NCBI GenBank assembly: GCA_013388745.1
Contig: JACAER010000035.1
Coordinates: forward strand, 1 to 64,000
From: Chloroflexota bacterium
GTDB lineage: Bacteria; Chloroflexota; Anaerolineae; Aggregatilineales; Phototrophicaceae
Direction of reading: 5' to 3'
DNA length: 64,000 bases
Made by a program: the position numbers and the translations under genes. A model generated the notes under the pieces. The model was given only the letters and a program-made list of their open reading frames with translations. It was not told where the DNA came from and made no database searches. This document shows, piece after piece, positions 23,618 through 31,840 of the stretch (within the stretch, counting starts at the first letter, position 1; each line of letters begins with the position of its first letter).

Positions 23618-25558
23618 ATGAGATTGCTGCGCCTGATTGCTTTCATGCTGCTGCTGCTGACAGCCTGCGCGCCCGTTCCCGCTGCGCCTGCCAGCACGCC
23701 TGCTCACGCTCCTACACCCACACTACCGCCGTCCCCCCCCGCCACCTTTGCGCTGGCCCAAGCCGATTCTGTATCCAGCGCCAGCAGCGCCTATCCAACG
23801 CTCGATGCGCTCCGGGAGGCCGCCGTGCTGCCGCGCCACCGCTACGATCTGGCGCGGCGTTTTTTGAGCATTGATGCCCAACCACAGGTCGGCGCGCCGC
23901 GTCCCGTGCGGCAGTTGGGCGAGCGACAGACTTTTTGGGTGACAAATTCCTCAGACGACAGCGTGTTTCAGGTGACGGCGCGTTTGCAGGCCATCGGCGC
24001 GCATATCTATATCTGGGTGGACGAACAGGCAGAGGTCAACGACGCGGCGGCGCAGCGCTTAGCGGCGACCTTCGATCAGCGCATTTATGACGAGGTGCGC
24101 GCGCTGTGGGGCAGCGAAGACCTTCCCGGCGTAGACGGCGAAACGCGCGTGCATGTCCTGTTCGCCTACGGGCTGGGCAGCGGCGTGGCCGGCTATTTTT
24201 CCAGCAGCAACCTGTACCCGCGCGCACTGGTGCCCGCCAGCAACGCGCACGAAATGTTTTTCATGAGTCTCGACACCCTGGGCGCAGACATCGACTCTTT
24301 CGGTGTCGAGAGCATTCTGGCGCACGAATTCCAGCACATGATCCGTTCCCATATCGACAACAACGAAGACACCTGGATGGACGAAGGCTTCTCGACATTC
24401 ACCGAACTGTATCTGGGCTTTCCCAACGCGCTGGGGGCCGCCAGCAGCTTTTTGTCGTCGCCGCGCACGCAGTTGAACTACTGGACAGAGGAAGGCAGCC
24501 GCGCGCCACATTACGGCGCGGCCATGCTGTTCTTCGCCTACTTTTTTGAGCATTATGGGCTGGAAATGCTGCAAACGCTGAGCACTGACCCGGCCAGCGG
24601 CCTGACCGCCGTCGAAAACACCATCGGCGCGGAGGCGACACAAACACTGCTGGCGGATTGGGCGCTGGCGAATTATTTCATGCTGCCGGAAAGCGGCTAC
24701 GGCTACTATTTTCTGCCTGACATCGGTGGCGCGGCAGTGCTGGCTAACATCAGCGCTTATCCCTATGTCAGCGAGGGGCGCGCCATCCAGCAGGCCGCCG
24801 ATTATTATGTGCTGAACAACCTCGACGGCGCGCAAACGCTCACCATCCACCTGACCACGCCGCCGGAAGTCGCCCTGATCGATACCACACCCAACGGCCA
24901 ATGGATGCTGTACAGCACGCGCGCCGACAACAGCGAAAGCAGCCTGACGCGCGCCTTTGATCTGCGTGACGTGAGCAGCGCCACGCTGGAATACAGTGTG
25001 TGGTACGCGCTGGAAAATCTGTGGGATTATGGCTATGTCACCGTCAGCACGGATGGCGGCGCGACGTGGCAAGCGCTGGCAACTGCCTTTACCACCAGCG
25101 CAAACCCGCACGGCAACGCCTATGGACCTGGCTACACCGGGCAGTCCTTCGTCTGGCTGCCGCAGCGCATTTCGCTGGACGTCTATGCCGGGCAGGAGAT
25201 TCTGCTGCGCTTTTCCGTCATCACCGACGACGCGATTTCGCAGCCGGGCATGGCATTGGACGACGTGCGCATCGCCGAAATTGGCTACAGTGCGGATTTT
25301 GAGGACGGCGACGGCGGCTGGCAGATGCAGGGCTGGATACGCAGCGATAACCGCCTGCCGCAGCAGGTCTGGGTGCAGGTGGCGCAGCGCGTCGGCAATG
25401 CTGTGCAGGTGACGCGCTGGCTGACGCCAGCCCCAAATACGCCGCTGGCTGTCCCGCTGGCGGCGCAGGCCGACGACACGCTGCTGGTGATTTTCCCGCT
25501 GGCGCCGATGACGCTGGTGCCGATGCCGTATACGCTGCGTGTGGAAATAGCGCCGTAA
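23618..25558 (+). CDS. Secreted lipoprotein metallopeptidase (gluzincin, immune inhibitor A-like)
   Basis: The 646-residue protein has a lipoprotein signal (LIAFMLLLLTAC) and a Pro/Thr-rich linker, so it is likely anchored outside the membrane. The zinc site HEFQHMIRSHI is followed about 20 residues later by WMDEGFSTFTELYLG, whose glutamate would be the third ligand. This is the HExxH...E gluzincin arrangement. The C-terminal half contains a MAM/immune-inhibitor-A-like beta domain (YVTVSTDGGATWQAL, then GMALDDVRIAEIGYSADFEDG, then GGWQMQGWI). Secreted proteins of this plan degrade extracellular protein. The start is ATG at 23618, 4 bases after the fmdB-type gene. Confidence 0.88.
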   Translation: MRLLRLIAFMLLLLTACAPVPAAPASTPAHAPTPTLPPSPPATFALAQADSVSSASSAYPTLDALREAAVLPRHRYDLARRFLSIDAQPQVGAPRPVRQLGERQTFWVTNSSDDSVFQVTARLQAIGAHIYIWVDEQAEVNDAAAQRLAATFDQRIYDEVRALWGSEDLPGVDGETRVHVLFAYGLGSGVAGYFSSSNLYPRALVPASNAHEMFFMSLDTLGADIDSFGVESILAHEFQHMIRSHIDNNEDTWMDEGFSTFTELYLGFPNALGAASSFLSSPRTQLNYWTEEGSRAPHYGAAMLFFAYFFEHYGLEMLQTLSTDPASGLTAVENTIGAEATQTLLADWALANYFMLPESGYGYYFLPDIGGAAVLANISAYPYVSEGRAIQQAADYYVLNNLDGAQTLTIHLTTPPEVALIDTTPNGQWMLYSTRADNSESSLTRAFDLRDVSSATLEYSVWYALENLWDYGYVTVSTDGGATWQALATAFTTSANPHGNAYGPGYTGQSFVWLPQRISLDVYAGQEILLRFSVITDDAISQPGMALDDVRIAEIGYSADFEDGDGGWQMQGWIRSDNRLPQQVWVQVAQRVGNAVQVTRWLTPAPNTPLAVPLAAQADDTLLVIFPLAPMTLVPMPYTLRVEIAP

Positions 25559-25659
25559 TCTGAGTACAATCGGGCGCGTTTTGAGCAGAAGAAAGCGTCT
25601 ATGCGGGAATGCGCACCACGAGGGATGCAAATGCAGCCCGGTGATCGTTTTTGTATGTG

Positions 25660-25687
25660 GCTAACAGCTAATCGCTAAAAGCTATTT
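25660..25687. repeat. Four heptamer direct repeats GCTANNN
   Basis: GCTAACA, GCTAATC, GCTAAAA and GCTATTT follow one another without gap at 25660-25687, 13 bases before the kinase start codon. The constant GCTA every 7 bases could be a regulator-binding array or chance. A TACAAT hexamer lies further upstream at about 25564-25569. Confidence 0.35.
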
Positions 25688-25700
25688 TCAGAGAATCGGC

Positions 25701-27974
25701 ATGGCGTCCACCACTTTTAGTCTTGGCACGAATACCTCGACACAAATTCGCGATCCGCGTCTGGCGTGGGCGGCGCGCCTGCTGTGGCTGCTGCTGGTGC
25801 TGTTCAATATCGGCATCTTCCTGTACGCCGTATCGTATACCCCACAGGCGCTGGACGACGGCTGTTTGTGCGATTCGCTGCTTTCAGTCGAACAGCTCCC
25901 CGATGGCCGCTTTTTGCTGAAGCCGCGTCCGCCCATCGAAGACCTTATGAATCGCGATGGCGTGATTCTGCTGGCGGTGAATGGCGAGTCAATCGGCGCG
26001 CTGCCGGTGTCCGCAGAATCCTTCGCCGATGTCAGTATGCTGCTGGGCGGGCCGGTGGACGAGAGCATTGCATTGACGATACAGCCGGAAAATCTGCCGG
26101 CGCGCACAATTGTGCTGCGCTTTTCGCCCCTGAACAAGGTCGCGGCAGGACTGATGAATTTCGGTTTTTCGCTGGCAGGCGCGGCGCTGTTCATCACCGT
26201 GCTGGATGCTTTGGTGCTGCTGGGCTGTCTGGCGGCGGCGGTGATTATCGTCTCGCGGCGCTCCAACGACTGGATGGCGCTCTATGCTTCTGGCATCCTG
26301 ACCGGCATCGGGCTGATTACCGGCGAGACGTTCATCTACATCTACTATCAGGGTTCGTTCAGGCCGAGCGCGAGCATGACACTGCTGCTGGCGGGGTATC
26401 TGCTGCTGGCGTCGCTGTTCGCGCTGCTGTTCCCCAATGGCCGCGTGCGCCCGCGCTGGGGGCTGCTGCTGCCGTTTTTCACCTTCAGTTGGGTTATGCT
26501 GCGCGAACAGCCGGGCGTGATCCTAGGCGATCTGGTGGTGCTGACGGTGAATCTGGTGATCGCCGTGCTGCACTGCGGGCTGGCCTATTACAGCTACAGC
26601 CGTCATTACGACTCGATGCGGCGGCAGCAGACCAAATGGGTGCTGTTCGGCATTGGTATCATCTTTCTGGGCTTTACCGTGTATCCGCTGCCGAGCGCGC
26701 TGCTGTATGCGCTCAACCACAGTATGGAGGCCATGCTGATCTCGCCGCTGGCCTACCTGCTCTACCGCCTGCTGTCGCTGGCGCTGCCCATTGGCTTCGC
26801 CTTTGCCGTGTTGCGCTACCGCCTGTACGATGTCGATCTGGTCATCAACCGCAGTCTGGGCTACGGCGCGCTGACGGCGATTCTAGCGGCGCTGTTCTTT
26901 CTGGGGCTGCTGGCCTTACAACCGATTCTGGGCGCTTTGTTCCCCACACAGCAGGCCGCTACGCTGGGGACAATCCTCTCGACGGCGGCGGTGGTGTTGC
27001 TGTTTAACCCACTGCGGCGGCGCTTGCAGGCCTTGATTGACACGCGCTTGTTCGGGCTGCGCGCCAGCATCGAACAGATCACGAAAGAGCCGCAGCCCCT
27101 GCCCCCGCCCAAAAGCGCCACACTGGTCGGCCAGACGTTCGGCTCGTATGAAGTGCGCGAACCGCTGGCGCGCGGCGGCATGGGCGAAGTGTATAAGGGC
27201 TACCAGCCGAGCCTGAACCGCTCTGTCGCCATCAAAGTGCTGCCCGACGGCATGGCGGCCAACACGCATTTCCGTGCGCGCTTTGAACGCGAAGGGCGCA
27301 CCGTCGCCGCGCTGCGCCATCCCAACATCGTGCAGGTCTACGATTTCGGGCATATCGCCGACACCTTTTATATGGTGATGGAATTTGTCGATGGCCGCAC
27401 CCTGAGCGTGGTGCTGCGCGAACGCGGGCGGCTGCCGCTGAGCGAAACGCGCGCCATCATCGGCGATCTGGCTGCCGCGCTGGATTATGCCCACGCGCAG
27501 GGCGTGATTCACCGCGACATCAAGCCTTCCAACGTTATGCTGCAACCGACAACGGCTCCGACGGGCGTGCAGCGCGCTTTCCCGTATCGCGTGGTGCTGA
27601 TGGATTTCGGCATCGCCAAAATGGTCGATAACCACAGCAGTCTGACGCAAACTGGCATGATGGGCACACTGGATTATATGGCGCCGGAGCAGATCGTTTC
27701 GGCGCGCACCGTCGATTACCGCGCCGACATTTATTCGCTGGGCACGCTGGCCTACCAACTGCTGACTGGCGCTGTCCCCTTCAAGGGCGACAATATCGCC
27801 GCCAAAATTTTCGCGCATCTGGAACAGCCCGCGCCGGACGCGCGTTCACTGGCACCCGATGTGCCGGAATACGCGGCGCTGGCGTTGGCGCGCGCGCTGG
27901 AAAAAAAGCCGGCAGAACGCTTTGCTTCGGCGGGGGCGCTGGCGGCGGCGCTGTATCCGCCCGCAGCGCATTAA
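25701..27974 (+). CDS. Membrane Ser/Thr protein kinase with C-terminal kinase domain
   Basis: The 757-residue protein begins with one helix (about 25-47), an external PDZ-like loop (RDGVILLAVNGESIGAL), then about nine more helices to residue ~440. It ends with a LFNPLRRRLQALIDTRLFGLRA segment common in multi-TM sensor kinases. The eukaryote-type kinase domain occupies ~480-757: ARGGMGEVYKG loop, SVAIKVLP lysine, VIHRDIKPSNVML, MDFGIAK, YMAPEQ. All catalytic residues are present, so it should be active. Most bacterial kinases of this type have the kinase first and the sensor last; here the order is reversed. A PP2C phosphatase gene lies elsewhere in the window (60154). Confidence 0.93.
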   Translation: MASTTFSLGTNTSTQIRDPRLAWAARLLWLLLVLFNIGIFLYAVSYTPQALDDGCLCDSLLSVEQLPDGRFLLKPRPPIEDLMNRDGVILLAVNGESIGALPVSAESFADVSMLLGGPVDESIALTIQPENLPARTIVLRFSPLNKVAAGLMNFGFSLAGAALFITVLDALVLLGCLAAAVIIVSRRSNDWMALYASGILTGIGLITGETFIYIYYQGSFRPSASMTLLLAGYLLLASLFALLFPNGRVRPRWGLLLPFFTFSWVMLREQPGVILGDLVVLTVNLVIAVLHCGLAYYSYSRHYDSMRRQQTKWVLFGIGIIFLGFTVYPLPSALLYALNHSMEAMLISPLAYLLYRLLSLALPIGFAFAVLRYRLYDVDLVINRSLGYGALTAILAALFFLGLLALQPILGALFPTQQAATLGTILSTAAVVLLFNPLRRRLQALIDTRLFGLRASIEQITKEPQPLPPPKSATLVGQTFGSYEVREPLARGGMGEVYKGYQPSLNRSVAIKVLPDGMAANTHFRARFEREGRTVAALRHPNIVQVYDFGHIADTFYMVMEFVDGRTLSVVLRERGRLPLSETRAIIGDLAAALDYAHAQGVIHRDIKPSNVMLQPTTAPTGVQRAFPYRVVLMDFGIAKMVDNHSSLTQTGMMGTLDYMAPEQIVSARTVDYRADIYSLGTLAYQLLTGAVPFKGDNIAAKIFAHLEQPAPDARSLAPDVPEYAALALARALEKKPAERFASAGALAAALYPPAAH

Positions 27975-28032
27975 GGCTATTTGCGCTATGCTATAGGGAA
28001 ATAACGTTATACCTTACGAGGGATGGCATCCG

Positions 28033-28806
28033 ATGCGACTCGCGCTTTTTTCCGATATACATGGCAACCTGACGGCCTTTGAGGCGGCGCTGGCCGATTT
28101 GCAGGCGCTCGGCGGCGCTGACCATACCTGGGTGCTGGGCGATCTGGCGGCTTTCGGCGGGCGGCCTGCCGAATGTGTGCGGCGCGTGGCCGGCATGAAA
28201 GACGCGCCGGGTTTTGGCAAAGTGCAGGTCATCGGCGGCAACACCGATCGTTACCTGGTCAACGGCACGCGCTTCCGCAGCCCTTCGGCCAAAGACGCCG
28301 AGGAACTGAAAAAACTGGCGCAGACCTGTAAGGAACGCGACACCATCCTCAACTGGAATCTGGAACAACTTGGTTTCGAAGACTATGACCTGCTGAAAAA
28401 AATTCGCGGGCGCGAGATCAGCGAATTTGTCGAGGGCTACGGCTGGGTGATCGGCTATCACGGCACACCGGGCAACGATGAAGGCTGGCTGTGGCCAGAT
28501 ACGCCGGCGGAAGAAGTCAGCGACGCGCTCTTAGACCGCGAGGGGCGGCTGGCGATCGGCGGGCACACGCACAAGGCGATGGATCGCGAAGTCGGGCGCT
28601 GGCGTGTGGTCAATCCCGGCAGTGTCGGTCTATCGTTTGAACTGCCGGGCGTCGCCTGCTGGGGCTTACTGACGTTTGCGGGCGACAGCGTACATGTCGA
28701 TCTGCGCCGCGTGCCCTATGATGTCGAGGCGGCCATCGCCGATTTGTCGGCGGCGGGTTATCCGCTGGTCGAATGGGCGGCGGCGCGGCTGCGCCCCAAA
28801 GCCTGA
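28033..28806 (+). CDS. Calcineurin-like metallophosphoesterase
   Basis: The 257-residue protein has the motifs of a dinuclear-metal phosphoesterase of the YfcE/MJ0936 type: LFSDIHGNLTA at the start, VLGDLAAFGG, GGNTDRY, GYHGTPG and GGHTHKAM. It probably hydrolyses a phosphodiester or phosphomonoester in the cytoplasm; the substrate is not predictable. It is followed after 4 bases by the GTG of rsmI, so the two are likely co-translated from one transcript. Confidence 0.9.
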   Translation: MRLALFSDIHGNLTAFEAALADLQALGGADHTWVLGDLAAFGGRPAECVRRVAGMKDAPGFGKVQVIGGNTDRYLVNGTRFRSPSAKDAEELKKLAQTCKERDTILNWNLEQLGFEDYDLLKKIRGREISEFVEGYGWVIGYHGTPGNDEGWLWPDTPAEEVSDALLDREGRLAIGGHTHKAMDREVGRWRVVNPGSVGLSFELPGVACWGLLTFAGDSVHVDLRRVPYDVEAAIADLSAAGYPLVEWAAARLRPKA

Positions 28807-28810
28807 CGCC

Positions 28811-29650
28811 GTGCCGACGCTGTATATCGTGCCGACGCCCATCGGCAATCTGGAAGACATCACGCTGCGGGCGCTGCGGGTGCTGCGCGAATGCGCCTTG
28901 ATCGCCGCCGAAGATACACGCACAACGCGCGTGCTGTTGCAGCATTACCAGATCAGCACGCCCGCCACGAGCTATCACGAGCATAACAAGTTAACCAAGC
29001 TCGACGCCATTTTTGCCGCGCTGGAAAGCGGCGATGTGGCGCTGGTTTCGGACGCCGGCACGCCGGGCATTTCCGACCCCGGCTACGAACTGATTCAAGA
29101 GGCCATCCGGCGCGGCGTGCGTATCGAAGCGCTGCCGGGCGCGACGGCCTTGATTCCGGCGCTGGTGGCGTCTGGCCTGCCCACCGATAGTTTTGTCTAC
29201 GCGGGCTTTTTGCCGCGCAAGCCGCGCGCGCTGCGCGATTTTTTGGCGGCGCTGGCGCAGGAAACGCGCACTATCGTGTGCTACGAAAGCCCTAACCGCC
29301 TGCTGGAGACGTTGGAAGCGCTGGAAGCCGTTTTCGGCGCTCGTCCGCTGTGTGTCGCGCGCGAAATCAGCAAGCTGCACGAAGAATTTTTTCGCGGCGA
29401 CATCAGCGCGGCGCGCGCGCATTACCGCGCCAACCCGCCGCGCGGCGAAATCGTGCTCTTGATCGGCGGGTACACACCGCCGCCCGCCGCCGCCTGGGAC
29501 GAAATCGCCGTGCGCAAGGCGCTCTACGCGCGTTTGGACGCCGGCGAGCCGTTGAGCAGCGCCGCCAAAGCGCTGGCGCAGGTGTGCGGCTGGCCGCGCC
29601 GCGCTGTGTATGAATTGGGCGCAGGCCGCGATCACCCGCCCGAAAAATGA
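28811..29650 (+). CDS. rsmI: 16S rRNA 2'-O-ribose C1402 methyltransferase RsmI
   Basis: The 279-residue protein opens with the RsmI signature TLYIVPTPIGNLEDITLRAL. It continues with AEDTRTTRVLL, the SYHEHNKLTKL segment, ALVSDAGTPGISDPGYELI (the S-adenosylmethionine-binding region) and ALPGATALIPALVASGLPTD. It methylates the 2'-hydroxyl of C1402 in the ribosomal decoding centre. The start is GTG at 28811: translation from there begins exactly at the family N-terminus, while the ATG upstream runs out of frame through the phosphoesterase gene. The length is normal. Confidence 0.95.
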   Translation: MPTLYIVPTPIGNLEDITLRALRVLRECALIAAEDTRTTRVLLQHYQISTPATSYHEHNKLTKLDAIFAALESGDVALVSDAGTPGISDPGYELIQEAIRRGVRIEALPGATALIPALVASGLPTDSFVYAGFLPRKPRALRDFLAALAQETRTIVCYESPNRLLETLEALEAVFGARPLCVAREISKLHEEFFRGDISAARAHYRANPPRGEIVLLIGGYTPPPAAAWDEIAVRKALYARLDAGEPLSSAAKALAQVCGWPRRAVYELGAGRDHPPEK

Positions 29651-29675
29651 CTCTGGAAATTCAGTCCGAAGCGAG

Positions 29676-29681
29676 TACAAT
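29676..29681 (+). promoter_or_regulatory. Candidate -10 box for rpsD
   Basis: TACAAT lies 80 bases before the rpsD start, in the spacer after rsmI. A weak partner (CTGGAA) lies 17 bases upstream. The roughly 75-base leader contains short complementary arms (CGGGT/CCCG near 29728) but no structure I can identify as an S4 autoregulatory site. Confidence 0.35.
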
Positions 29682-29761
29682 ACGAAACTCGCAAACAGGA
29701 TTCGTCCTAAACACAGGCAAAGCTGACGGGTCACTCCCGATAGAAACAAGAGGTTCTTTTC

Positions 29762-30388
29762 ATGGGTTCTTTGCACGGACCAAAAGCTAAATTACAGCGG
29801 CGCTTTGGCGAAACGCTGATCCCGCGCCCCAAATACCAGAAAATTCTGGAAAAGCGCCCTTATCCGCCCGGCGATCATGGCAAGGAAAAGCAGTATCGCT
29901 CTGGCCGCCGCAGCGACTATGCGACCCAGCTCGAAGAAAAGCAGAAGCTGTCGTTTATCTATAATGTGCGCGAACGGCAACTGCGCCGCTACTTTTTGCG
30001 CGCGCGCCGGCTGCCGGGCGCGACCGGCGGCAATCTGCTGATGCTGCTGGAACGGCGTCTGGATAACATGGTGTACCGCGCCGGTTTCGCCGCCACTATC
30101 TGGGCCGCGCGCCAACTGGTGGGGCATGGGCATGTGCTGGTGAACGGCAACCCCGTCAACCTGCCCGCCTATAACCTCAAACCCGGCGACACCTTTGGCG
30201 TCATCGAAAAGATGCGCAAAAATGTCCATGTCGTCGAAGCGGTGGAAAGCATGGTGACGCCGCCACAGTATATTTCGGTCAACCCCGATCAGGTAACGGC
30301 GTTGTTCGTCCGCATTCCCGAACGCAAAGAGATTCCCGTGCCCATCAACGAACAGTTGGTGGTCGAGTTCTATACGCGCCTGACCTAA
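29762..30388 (+). CDS. rpsD: 30S ribosomal protein S4
   Basis: The 208-residue protein is S4: GPKAKLQRRFGETLI opening, PPGDHGKEKQYR, RERQLRRYFLRARRL, the S4 RNA-binding domain LERRLDNMVYRAGF then ARQLVGHGHVLVNG and PAYNLKPGD. It initiates small-subunit assembly by binding 16S rRNA. It has no N-terminal zinc cysteines (the C-minus form). It stands alone, away from the usual alpha operon with S13, S11, rpoA and L17, and is followed by its own terminator at 30430. An AAGAGG ribosome site precedes the ATG. Confidence 0.97.
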   Translation: MGSLHGPKAKLQRRFGETLIPRPKYQKILEKRPYPPGDHGKEKQYRSGRRSDYATQLEEKQKLSFIYNVRERQLRRYFLRARRLPGATGGNLLMLLERRLDNMVYRAGFAATIWAARQLVGHGHVLVNGNPVNLPAYNLKPGDTFGVIEKMRKNVHVVEAVESMVTPPQYISVNPDQVTALFVRIPERKEIPVPINEQLVVEFYTRLT

Positions 30389-30429
30389 CCCGACGGCAGA
30401 CCCGCAGCTTGTGGCGAAAAAATGCAGCG

Positions 30430-30459
30430 CCCCGCCGATCTTTGCGGTGGGGTGTTTTT
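30430..30459 (+). terminator. Intrinsic terminator of rpsD
   Basis: CCCCGCCG (30430-30437) pairs with CGGTGGGG (30445-30452, one G-T pair) around a 7-base loop, followed by TGTTTTT. It lies 42 bases after the rpsD stop. Confidence 0.75.
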
Positions 30460-30495
30460 GTTGTGTTACAACAGCAGGGGAAAGGCCGCGCGCCT

Positions 30496-31479
30496 TCAGC
30501 GCAGATAGCCCCGCGCTGCATACCACGCATACGTATCGCGCAGGCTTTGCAGCATATCGATCTGCGGCCTGCCCAGTTCGTTCCACGCCTTGCTACAGTC
30601 GAAATAAATCTTGCGCCCGCCCAACCGCACCTGATTGGCGTCTACCGGCGTAGGGATGCGCAGCTTGCGCAGCGTGTCAATGATCGTGGCCGCTGTCGGC
30701 AGCAGACCATCCGGCACGTACACGCGCGATCTGCCCACGCCGACAACTTCGGCGATCATGCCCATCCACTGCGTATAGGGATAATTTTGCGTGCCGAGCA
30801 CATAACGCTGGCCGCTGCGCCCTTTGCGCGCCGCGACGATATGCCAGCGCGCCACATCGCGCACATCCGTCACCATCACGCCGCCCGACGTGACCGCTGC
30901 CAGCGCGCCGAAGCGCTTGACCTGCACAATAAAACTGCCGGAGATCATGTTCAGATCGCCCGGCCCCAGAATCACCGCCGGGTTGAGAATCACGACATCC
31001 TGCCCGGCGGCGACGGCTTCCTGCACAACGGTTTCGGCCAGCGCTTTGCTGTGCCCATAGGGAAAGTGTTCTGGCGGCAGCGCAAAAGGGTCGCTTTCGT
31101 TGGCCGGGCGGCCATCGGCGCGCGGCCCGACCGCCGCTGCGCTGCTGGTGAAGATCACGCGCGGTACGCCCGCGGCGCGCGCCGCTTCCAGCACGCGCCG
31201 CGTGCCTTCGACATTCACCTCATAAATTTTTTTGACATCCGCGCGCCAGTAATCGGCCACCGCCGCCGCGTGGAACACCCAATCGCAACCGGCGCAGGCC
31301 GCGCGCAGCGCCGCGTCATCATTGACATCGCCCAGCGCCGATTCGTAGTCCAGCCCGGCCAGCGCGTCGAGTTTAGAGGTGGAACGGTGCAGCACACGCA
31401 CACTGTGGCCGCCCTCGCGCAGCATCCGCGCGATATGCGCGCCCAGAAACCCTGTCCCGCCCGTGACCAATGCTTTCAA
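30496..31479 (-). CDS. NAD(P)-dependent sugar epimerase/dehydratase-like extended SDR
   Basis: The 327-residue protein starts with the dinucleotide motif MKALVTGGTGFLGAHIARML and has GDVNDDAAL, VFHAAAVADYW, VIFTSSAAAVG (active serine) and PYGHSKALAE (YxxxK). This is the dihydroflavonol-reductase/HpnA-like group of extended short-chain dehydrogenases. The hopanoid-associated HpnA group is similar, but no hopanoid genes adjoin it. The start codon is TTG at 31479, with GGAG 8 bases upstream. It is co-oriented with the YeaQ-type gene that precedes it (12-base gap). Confidence 0.88.
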   Translation of the reverse strand: MKALVTGGTGFLGAHIARMLREGGHSVRVLHRSTSKLDALAGLDYESALGDVNDDAALRAACAGCDWVFHAAAVADYWRADVKKIYEVNVEGTRRVLEAARAAGVPRVIFTSSAAAVGPRADGRPANESDPFALPPEHFPYGHSKALAETVVQEAVAAGQDVVILNPAVILGPGDLNMISGSFIVQVKRFGALAAVTSGGVMVTDVRDVARWHIVAARKGRSGQRYVLGTQNYPYTQWMGMIAEVVGVGRSRVYVPDGLLPTAATIIDTLRKLRIPTPVDANQVRLGGRKIYFDCSKAWNELGRPQIDMLQSLRDTYAWYAARGYLR

Positions 31480-31491
31480 ATCACCCGCTCC

Positions 31492-31794
31492 CTACCGCCG
31501 AGAACGCCAGATACCGATCAGCACCAGCACAATCAGCGCGCCGATAAACGAAGTGATGATATCGATCCAGCGCAGCGTGATGCCGCCCGCCAGCGACCCC
31601 GGCACCTGCACATTGAGGATGCTGAAGATGAAGCCGCCGACCAGCGCGCCGACGAGACCGACAAGCAAATTGCCCACGGTGCCGAGTCCACGCCCGCGCA
31701 CCAGCAGCGCCGCCAGAAACCCCGCCAGCAGACCGATAATCACCCAAGTGATGATCTGCTCCGGCACAAACGTAATCGTGACAGGCTGATTCAT
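31492..31794 (-). CDS. GlsB/YeaQ/YmgE family membrane protein
   Basis: The 100-residue protein has three hydrophobic segments in the transglycosylase-associated/YeaQ pattern: WVIIGLLAGFLAALLV, then the signature NLLVGLVGALVGGFIFSILN, then a third helix FIGALIVLVLIGIW ending in RSRR. These small inner-membrane proteins are linked to stress responses without a known activity. The start is fixed by a strong AGGAGGAGG site 5 bases before the ATG. Confidence 0.88.
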   Translation of the reverse strand: MNQPVTITFVPEQIITWVIIGLLAGFLAALLVRGRGLGTVGNLLVGLVGALVGGFIFSILNVQVPGSLAGGITLRWIDIITSFIGALIVLVLIGIWRSRR

Positions 31795-31840
31795 GAAGTC
31801 CTCCTCCTGTAGGTGCTTTGCTCAACTATAACACGCTGGC

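Noticed and set aside
24059..25630. 523-codon minus-strand frame opposite the secreted peptidase
   Set aside because: No domain; the plus strand carries a lipoprotein signal and HExxH motif.
30409..31812. 467-codon plus-strand frame after rpsD
   Set aside because: Antisense to the SDR and YeaQ-type genes, which have clear motifs, and it runs through the rpsD terminator.
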